From Thermodesulfobacteriota bacterium (GTDB taxonomy: Bacteria; Desulfobacterota; DSM-4660; Desulfatiglandales; Desulfatiglandaceae), in assembly GCA_028278625.1 (NCBI GenBank), contig JANQDY010000241.1, positions 1-10,925 on the forward strand: a stretch of 10,925 bases of DNA, read 5' to 3'. Positions 6,724 to 10,925 of the stretch are shown here, piece by piece. A program made the position numbers and the translations under genes. Under the pieces are notes generated by a model. That model did not search any database, was not told where the DNA came from, and saw only the letters and a program-made list of their open reading frames with translations. The stretch's first letter is position 1, and each line of letters begins with the position of its first letter.

Positions 6724-9561
6724 ATGGAACAGAGCATTTCACCAGTGTCAAGCGCCGGAATTGGGGAAGATCCGCTCCCCGGTACCTCTGCGGGTTCGGT
6801 CTCCCTCATTATTCCCGTGACAGGTCCCGCAGACCGGATGAAAAGATGTGTTGAAAGCATGATGGCCCATACGCCCGAAAACATTGAAATCATTTTTGTA
6901 GATACCGGCGAGAATGAGGATACCGCAACATGGCTGAACCGGCATCGGAAGCAAATCCCCAGTTGCTTGTTCATAAAGTCCCCTAAAGGCAGCCGGTTGG
7001 CAGCACAACACAATGCCGGGATCAGGGCATCCTCAAAGGAATTCATCCTTCTGCTTTCAAGTGAACTGGTGGTTACGGCAGGATGGCTATCGGGAATGCT
7101 GGAATGTCTCAAAAGCATTCCGGATTCGGGCGTTGTTGCCCCTGTAACCAACCATCTAAAACGGCTTGATGGTATCGTTTCAGACAACCTGCGGACTGCG
7201 GCGGATATGGAGTCCTTTGCCCGGGCATTCAGAACAAGAAATCGAAACAGACGGATACCGTCACGAACCATCAGCGGTTTCTGTATGCTGTTTCGCCGCA
7301 ATCTGGTGGAAGAAATCGGCTTTTTTGAAGAAAACTTCAGGTCGGAGCGTTTTGAGTACGAGGAGTTCTGTTTTCGCGCGGCCCTAGAAGGGTACCGGAA
7401 TCTCATTGCCGGCGATATTTTCCTGCACCGGGACCCGAGCATCCGCAGCAGTGGAAATGGTGTTCCGGACCGTGATGACGAAAGGCGTCATGACAAACTG
7501 GTTTTCGCCGACAAATGGGGTGGCGTGGATGCTGAAAGCGATCTCGGCAGAAAAATCTTTTCCCTGAATATACTGGAGAAAGCAACCGAGGCACACCAGA
7601 AAGGCCAGATTGACAAGAGCGTTGACACGCTCTTGCAAGGCATCGGATCCTGTCCCGATGATGAACGCCTCTATTATACCCTTTCGGAGGTTCTGTTGGA
7701 TGTCCGGCAGGCGAAAGACGCTCTGGACGTCCTCGAACAAATGAAAACGGGTCGGGACGATTTGAAACGGCTTGAACTGATGGGATATTGCAGGGCCGGC
7801 ATGGGCCAAACGGATCGCGCTCTGGAAATGGCTGATCTGGTATTATCCCGGGAACCGGAAGCCCCGTCCGCTTTGAATTTGAAAGGGATCGTGGCCGTTG
7901 AGAAAGGGCAAGGTGCCGAATCCTTTTTTGAAAAAGCGATTGCCTCCGATCCGGGCTATGGCGAACCGTATGCCCGCCTTGGAGCATTGAAATGGGATCA
8001 AGGCTTTAAGGAGGAAGCCTTCGGCCTATTTGAACGGGGCTTTATGCTCTCTCCCACCGTTGCTGTCACGATGACCGCTTACCACGAGGCCATTGCATCA
8101 TCAGGGCTTTACCAGCAGGCAGAGCAGGCCTTTCGCGAAGCAAATCTGCTGTACCCCCATCATGAACGGCTCAAAATGCTGTTCATCGACATTCTGATCC
8201 GACAGGGGAAATATGCAGCTGCAATGGATGAGATAGAGGATGCCATGGTGGCCTTCACCGTTGACGACGGTTTTATCTCCGCCGCTTTGAGCGTCAGGGA
8301 TCGTCTGGGACCGAAAGATATCAAAAAGGGAGCGGATGGAAAACCGACCGTATCCTTGTGCATGATCGTCAAGAATGAGGCCATAGACCTGGCCAAGTGC
8401 TTAAAAAGCGTCAGCCCGGTGGTGGACGAGATGATCGTGGTCGATACCGGTTCCACGGACAACACCCGGCAATTGGCCCTGGTATTCGGCGCCAAGGTTT
8501 ACGAGTTTGAATGGACCAATGATTTTTCCGAAGCCAGAAACTTTTCCATTTCAAAGGCTTCGGGAGACTGGATTTTCCTGTTGGATGCCGATGAGGTCAT
8601 ATCACCCCTCGATTTCCGTTCTTTGAGGAAGATGGTAGAAAATCCCTCCAAGGAACCCGTCGCCTATACCTTTGTCACGAGAAATTATATGGCCCGCGCC
8701 AATACCATCGGATGGGTCGCCAATGATGGCAAGTATGACAATGAAGAGGCGGCCGAAGGATGGATTCCCAGTCACAAGGTGAGGCTCTTTCCCAACGACA
8801 GCCGTATCCGGTTTGAATATCCGGTCCACGAAATGGTAGAGCCTTCCCTTAACAGAGCCGGTTTCCGTGTGGCAAGAAGCATCGTGCCGATTCATCATTA
8901 TGGCAAACTCAACACGGAGAGAAGTGACTGCAAAGGCGAAACCTACTATCAGATCGGCCGAAAAAAGCTGGATGAACTGGGAGATGATCCCATTGCCCTC
9001 AGGGAGCTGGCGATTCAAGCGGGGCTTCTGAAAAAGTGGGAAGAAGCCATTGAATTGTGGCAAAGACTGATTGCCATCCGGCCGAAAACACCGGAGGCCT
9101 TTGTCAATTTGGGAACCGCCTATTGGCATATGGACGAATACGAAAAGGCCCTTTGGGCTGCTGAAAAGGCCGTGGCGCTGGCACCTCAAATGAATGAAAG
9201 TACCTACAATTATGCCATTTGCCAGCTGCATTTGGGCAACGCCCAGGAGTCGGTATCCGCGCTTCGAAAGCTCCTCAAACGGTCCCCTAATTACCTGCCC
9301 GCCCGGTTCATGCTGGCGGCGGCTTACTGCTGTAACAGCCAGAAGGATAAAGGGATAAAAAACCTTGAAAAACTGAAGATAACCAATACGGGAGCCTACA
9401 TGGCCGTTTCCTGTCACGAACTGGCAAAAGGGCTTCTTTCGGCCGGGAATCTCGATTATGCCATTTTGCTGCTGGATGCGGCCGTCGAGAGTGGGAATGT
9501 CAACAAGGATGTCTTAACCCTTTTCTCGGAGTGCATTTCCAAAAAGAGAGGCACGGCTTGA
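6724..9561 (+). CDS. Bimodular TPR glycosyltransferase: GT2-TPR-GT2-TPR (945 aa)
   Basis: Residues about 25-250 form a GT2-like domain (SLIIPVTGP at the start, FVDTGENEDTA, SGFCMLFRR, FEYEEFCFRAALEGY, AGDIFLHRD). Its usual DXD/NND position reads S112-S113-E114, a weak match to a metal-binding motif. Residues about 285-525 are TPR-like helices. Residues 541 to about 745 form a second GT2 domain with intact motifs: SLCMIVKNEA, VVDTGSTDNT and LDADE at 620-624, followed by IHHYGK near 723-728. It resembles the WaaE/KdtX-like group of lipopolysaccharide-core glucosyltransferases and many TPR-linked GT2 enzymes. Residues about 755-940 are a second TPR array (EAFVNLGTAYWHMDEYEKAL is typical). No signal peptide or membrane segment is seen. 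The ATG at 6724 has only a weak upstream AAGG (6707-6710). The first 24 residues are low in conservation, so the true start could differ slightly. The upstream frame is open back to the stop of the preceding gene. Likely a cytoplasmic enzyme of the same pathway as its neighbours. Confidence 0.92.
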   Translation: MEQSISPVSSAGIGEDPLPGTSAGSVSLIIPVTGPADRMKRCVESMMAHTPENIEIIFVDTGENEDTATWLNRHRKQIPSCLFIKSPKGSRLAAQHNAGIRASSKEFILLLSSELVVTAGWLSGMLECLKSIPDSGVVAPVTNHLKRLDGIVSDNLRTAADMESFARAFRTRNRNRRIPSRTISGFCMLFRRNLVEEIGFFEENFRSERFEYEEFCFRAALEGYRNLIAGDIFLHRDPSIRSSGNGVPDRDDERRHDKLVFADKWGGVDAESDLGRKIFSLNILEKATEAHQKGQIDKSVDTLLQGIGSCPDDERLYYTLSEVLLDVRQAKDALDVLEQMKTGRDDLKRLELMGYCRAGMGQTDRALEMADLVLSREPEAPSALNLKGIVAVEKGQGAESFFEKAIASDPGYGEPYARLGALKWDQGFKEEAFGLFERGFMLSPTVAVTMTAYHEAIASSGLYQQAEQAFREANLLYPHHERLKMLFIDILIRQGKYAAAMDEIEDAMVAFTVDDGFISAALSVRDRLGPKDIKKGADGKPTVSLCMIVKNEAIDLAKCLKSVSPVVDEMIVVDTGSTDNTRQLALVFGAKVYEFEWTNDFSEARNFSISKASGDWIFLLDADEVISPLDFRSLRKMVENPSKEPVAYTFVTRNYMARANTIGWVANDGKYDNEEAAEGWIPSHKVRLFPNDSRIRFEYPVHEMVEPSLNRAGFRVARSIVPIHHYGKLNTERSDCKGETYYQIGRKKLDELGDDPIALRELAIQAGLLKKWEEAIELWQRLIAIRPKTPEAFVNLGTAYWHMDEYEKALWAAEKAVALAPQMNESTYNYAICQLHLGNAQESVSALRKLLKRSPNYLPARFMLAAAYCCNSQKDKGIKNLEKLKITNTGAYMAVSCHELAKGLLSAGNLDYAILLLDAAVESGNVNKDVLTLFSECISKKRGTA

Positions 9562-9565
9562 GCCC

Positions 9566-9573
9566 GGAAGGGA
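9566..9573 (+). promoter_or_regulatory. Strong ribosome binding site of the GT25 gene
   Basis: GGAAGGGA sits six bases before the ATG at 9580, in the 18-base gap after the stop of the preceding gene. It is the clearest Shine-Dalgarno sequence in the row. It supports separate initiation of the GT25 gene rather than readthrough from upstream. Confidence 0.65.
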
Positions 9574-9579
9574 AATCTT

Positions 9580-10365
9580 ATGGACCCCGTGTACACCATT
9601 TTGCTTAAGAGAGATCGCAAAAGGCGCGAACATGTGTTTGGCGTTCTGCAAAAGCAGTTATCTCGACCCATCCATATATTTCCGGCCGTTGACGGCCCCG
9701 CATTGGATGCCAACAAAATCAAAGAATTTATCTATGAAAAGTACATTTACTTCGATCGTTTGCACAAACTTAACAGCGGGCAGGTGGGTATTGCCCTATC
9801 CGTTATTCTGTTGCTGGAAAAAATGGTCTCTGAGGGAATCTCAGATATTTGTGTTTTAGAAGATGATGCCACCTTATGCGAAGGCTTTGAGCAAATATAT
9901 GATAGAATTTGCGGTGAATTGCCTTCTGACTATGATTTTTTGTATCTGTTCAAACACCCTTACTACTATCAACCGGATCATCCCCGATACCAAAAGCCTC
10001 CCAAGCCTTTCCTGGAATACATCAATTCACACACATCCCTGAGGTTTGGGGATCCTGACATCCAAATCCCCGGAAAAGAGCTCATAGAAAAATCACCGCC
10101 GGTGTGTGGCATTGTGGGCTTTAGAGCATCTTTAAAGGGGGCAAAAAAGATACTCAAATCCGTCAAACCGATCTATTTTCCCATTGATGACATGATCATG
10201 CATATGGTTTTAAAAGGGGTCCTGAATGCCTATTCAGTCAAAAGCGGCATTGTGGACACAGCCGGCAGCATATCTGCGTGGGATTTGAGCAATCGCAAAT
10301 TAAGATCCAATGTGTGGGGGACATTTGGGTACAGCGTTGCGCCACCCAATCAGCAACGCCTCTAA
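9580..10365 (+). CDS. GT25-family (LPS/LOS type) glycosyltransferase, 261 aa
   Basis: The length and motifs fit the glycosyltransferase family 25, which includes lipooligosaccharide galactosyltransferases such as LgtB/LpsA types. The start MDPVYTILLKRD matches the usual first strand with a charged xRD motif. AVDG at 36-39, SGQVGIALS at 66-74, the acidic catalytic/metal motif LEDDA at 93-97, GIVGFRASLKGAKKIL at 177-192 and PIDDMI at 201-206 appear in the family order. The His that usually follows the ALS motif (ALSH) is Val75 here. No signal peptide or membrane segment is present. It is the last gene of the row, 18 bases after the bimodular enzyme, and ends just before a strong terminator. Hand-counted G+C of its first 300 bases is about 43%, lower than most of the window, so recent acquisition is possible. 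In this setting it may add a sugar to a flagellin-linked or surface glycan. Donor and acceptor are unknown. Confidence 0.88.
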   Translation: MDPVYTILLKRDRKRREHVFGVLQKQLSRPIHIFPAVDGPALDANKIKEFIYEKYIYFDRLHKLNSGQVGIALSVILLLEKMVSEGISDICVLEDDATLCEGFEQIYDRICGELPSDYDFLYLFKHPYYYQPDHPRYQKPPKPFLEYINSHTSLRFGDPDIQIPGKELIEKSPPVCGIVGFRASLKGAKKILKSVKPIYFPIDDMIMHMVLKGVLNAYSVKSGIVDTAGSISAWDLSNRKLRSNVWGTFGYSVAPPNQQRL

Positions 10366-10389
10366 CGCCATATAAAAATCCCGCCAATC

Positions 10390-10425
10390 AAAAAAAGGCC
10401 TCCCAAAAGGGAGGCCTTTTTTTTT
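10390..10425. terminator. Bidirectional rho-independent terminator between convergent genes
   Basis: The stem GGCCTCCC (10397-10404) and GGGAGGCC (10409-10416) is a perfect 8-bp pair with an AAAA loop. It is flanked by seven A (10390-10396) and nine T (10417-10425), so the stem can extend by A-T pairs and gives a U-run on either strand. It lies 24 bases after the stop of the GT25 gene and about 80 bases past the stop of the minus-strand flagellin gene. It should end transcription of both. Confidence 0.93.
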
Positions 10426-10469
10426 CCATCTTGAACAATGCCCTCCGTTTCATGATACCGGGAAGGCAT

Positions 10470-10491
10470 GGCTCATTGAGCCGGTGCTCAA
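10470..10491. repeat. Overlapping small inverted repeats downstream of the flagellin gene
   Basis: Two overlapping hairpins can be drawn. GGCTCA/TGAGCC spans 10470-10482 with a single central base. TTGAGC/GCTCAA spans 10476-10491 with a CGGT loop. They exclude each other. They lie in the 3' untranslated region of the minus-strand flagellin transcript. They could be a minor RNA structure or stability element. No T-run follows, so this is not a terminator. Confidence 0.35.
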
Positions 10492-10504
10492 CCGGGACCG
10501 TTCA

Positions 10505-10925
10505 TTAGAACAGCCTCAGGATGGACTGTGCCGCCTGGGAAGCCATGGTCAAGGAACTGATTCCCAGGGACTGACGGGTCTGGAGCATCAGCATGTTGGC
10601 ACTTTCCTCTTCCATGTTGGCATTCACCAGATCGGCGGCGCCGTCTTCAAGGGTGTTGATCATGGACGATGTGAAATCCTGCCGGGCCGTGATGACACTC
10701 AAATTGCTGGCCAGGGTTTTCGATTCCGACCGCAATGTGGTAATGGCATCATCCAGATCATCGATCGCATTATTAATGGCGGTGGTGCTGATATCGGCAT
10801 TGTCAGCCCAGTAGACGCTGGCGGCGCCTGTGGTGGCATCTGAGATGCCCAGGCCCGATCCCGTCTGTCCCGACGTACCGTTAAAACCGGTAAGCGTTAT
10901 GCTGGAATCCCCGTCCTCGTCAAAC
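10505..10925 (-). CDS. Flagellin, C-terminal 139 residues (5' end outside the window)
   Basis: The frame is open from the window edge (first full codon at 10924) to TAA at 10507-10505. The end of the protein carries the conserved flagellin C-terminal domain: DDAITTLRSESKTLASNL, ITARQDF, LVNANMEEESA, LQTRQSLGISSL, and ASQAAQSILRLF at the very end. These form the D1 and D0 helices that pack the filament core and serve export and polymerisation. The visible upstream part (GTSGQTGSGLGISDATTGAAS and the following Ser/Thr-rich stretch) belongs to the more variable outer region, where O-glycans are usually attached. The residues cut off beyond the edge include the N-terminal and central domains. An internal TTG at 10735 is not the real start because the flagellin similarity continues upstream of it. 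The gene converges on the glycosyltransferase row and shares its terminator, so it has its own promoter outside the window. The gene symbol is left blank because several flagellin paralogs may exist. Confidence 0.95.
   Translation of the reverse strand, partial: FDEDGDSSITLTGFNGTSGQTGSGLGISDATTGAASVYWADNADISTTAINNAIDDLDDAITTLRSESKTLASNLSVITARQDFTSSMINTLEDGAADLVNANMEEESANMLMLQTRQSLGISSLTMASQAAQSILRLF

Noticed and set aside
6696..7442. Antisense open frame (about 248 codons) opposite the N-terminal GT2 of the 945-aa protein
   Set aside because: It is Ser/Arg-rich with no domain, and it overlaps the well supported plus-strand gene.
8602..9417. Long antisense open frame (about 271 codons) opposite the 945-aa gene
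   Set aside because: The plus strand here encodes an intact GT2 domain and TPRs with clear motifs. The antisense translation shows no recognisable domain and has no ribosome site, so it is a shadow of the real gene.
9559..9561. TGA between the 945-aa and GT25 genes as a selenocysteine codon
   Set aside because: The GT25 gene has its own strong ribosome site and a complete N-terminus after this codon. The protein before it ends naturally, and no selenocysteine-type hairpin was evident just downstream.
10484..10843. Plus-strand open frame over the flagellin region
   Set aside because: The minus strand encodes an unmistakable flagellin C-terminus, so the plus-strand frame is a shadow.
1..10925. 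CRISPR array, insertion sequence, tRNA or rRNA
   Set aside because: No regularly spaced direct repeats, transposase motifs, terminal inverted repeats or structural RNA signatures were seen.

Overview
The window looks like a flagellin-glycosylation type locus from a motile Gram-negative bacterium with roughly 50% G+C. A member of the Desulfobacterota (former Deltaproteobacteria) is my best guess, based on the general look of the proteins and the flagellin C-terminus. That is inference; no rRNA, tRNA or marker gene is present to confirm it.

Layout. Bases 1-241 hold no gene I can support. Four plus-strand genes follow in a tight, operon-like row with gaps of 38, 42 and 18 bases. (1) 242-6124 encodes a 1960-residue modular glycosyltransferase with the order GT2 - GT10 (fucosyltransferase-like) - GT2 - GT2 - GT2 - eight TPRs. 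The TPR part is a clear gapless internal duplication. (2) 6163-6681 encodes a 172-residue protein I do not recognise. (3) 6724-9561 encodes a 945-residue protein with the order GT2 - TPR - GT2 - TPR. (4) 9580-10365 encodes a 261-residue GT25-type glycosyltransferase. A strong bidirectional terminator lies at 10390-10425. Beyond it, on the minus strand and cut by the window edge, is the C-terminal part of a flagellin (10505-10925).

How the genes may work together. The three enzyme genes carry eight glycosyltransferase-like domains in total. None shows a signal peptide or membrane segment, so the proteins are probably cytoplasmic. Two of the three carry TPRs, a common protein-binding scaffold. 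With a flagellin gene next door, the simplest model is that these enzymes build an O-linked, possibly fucose-like or deoxy-sugar-containing glycan on flagellin before export. The TPRs would dock the acceptor or hold the enzymes together. An alternative is lipopolysaccharide or capsule sugar assembly, but no flippase, polymerase, ligase or nucleotide-sugar gene is in the window.

Most unusual points: five glycosyltransferase-like modules packed into one chain; one or two modules that have lost the usual acidic metal-binding motif; genes 2, 3 and 4 sharing a single reading frame broken only by single stop codons; and a sharp base-composition step near base 540 inside the first module.
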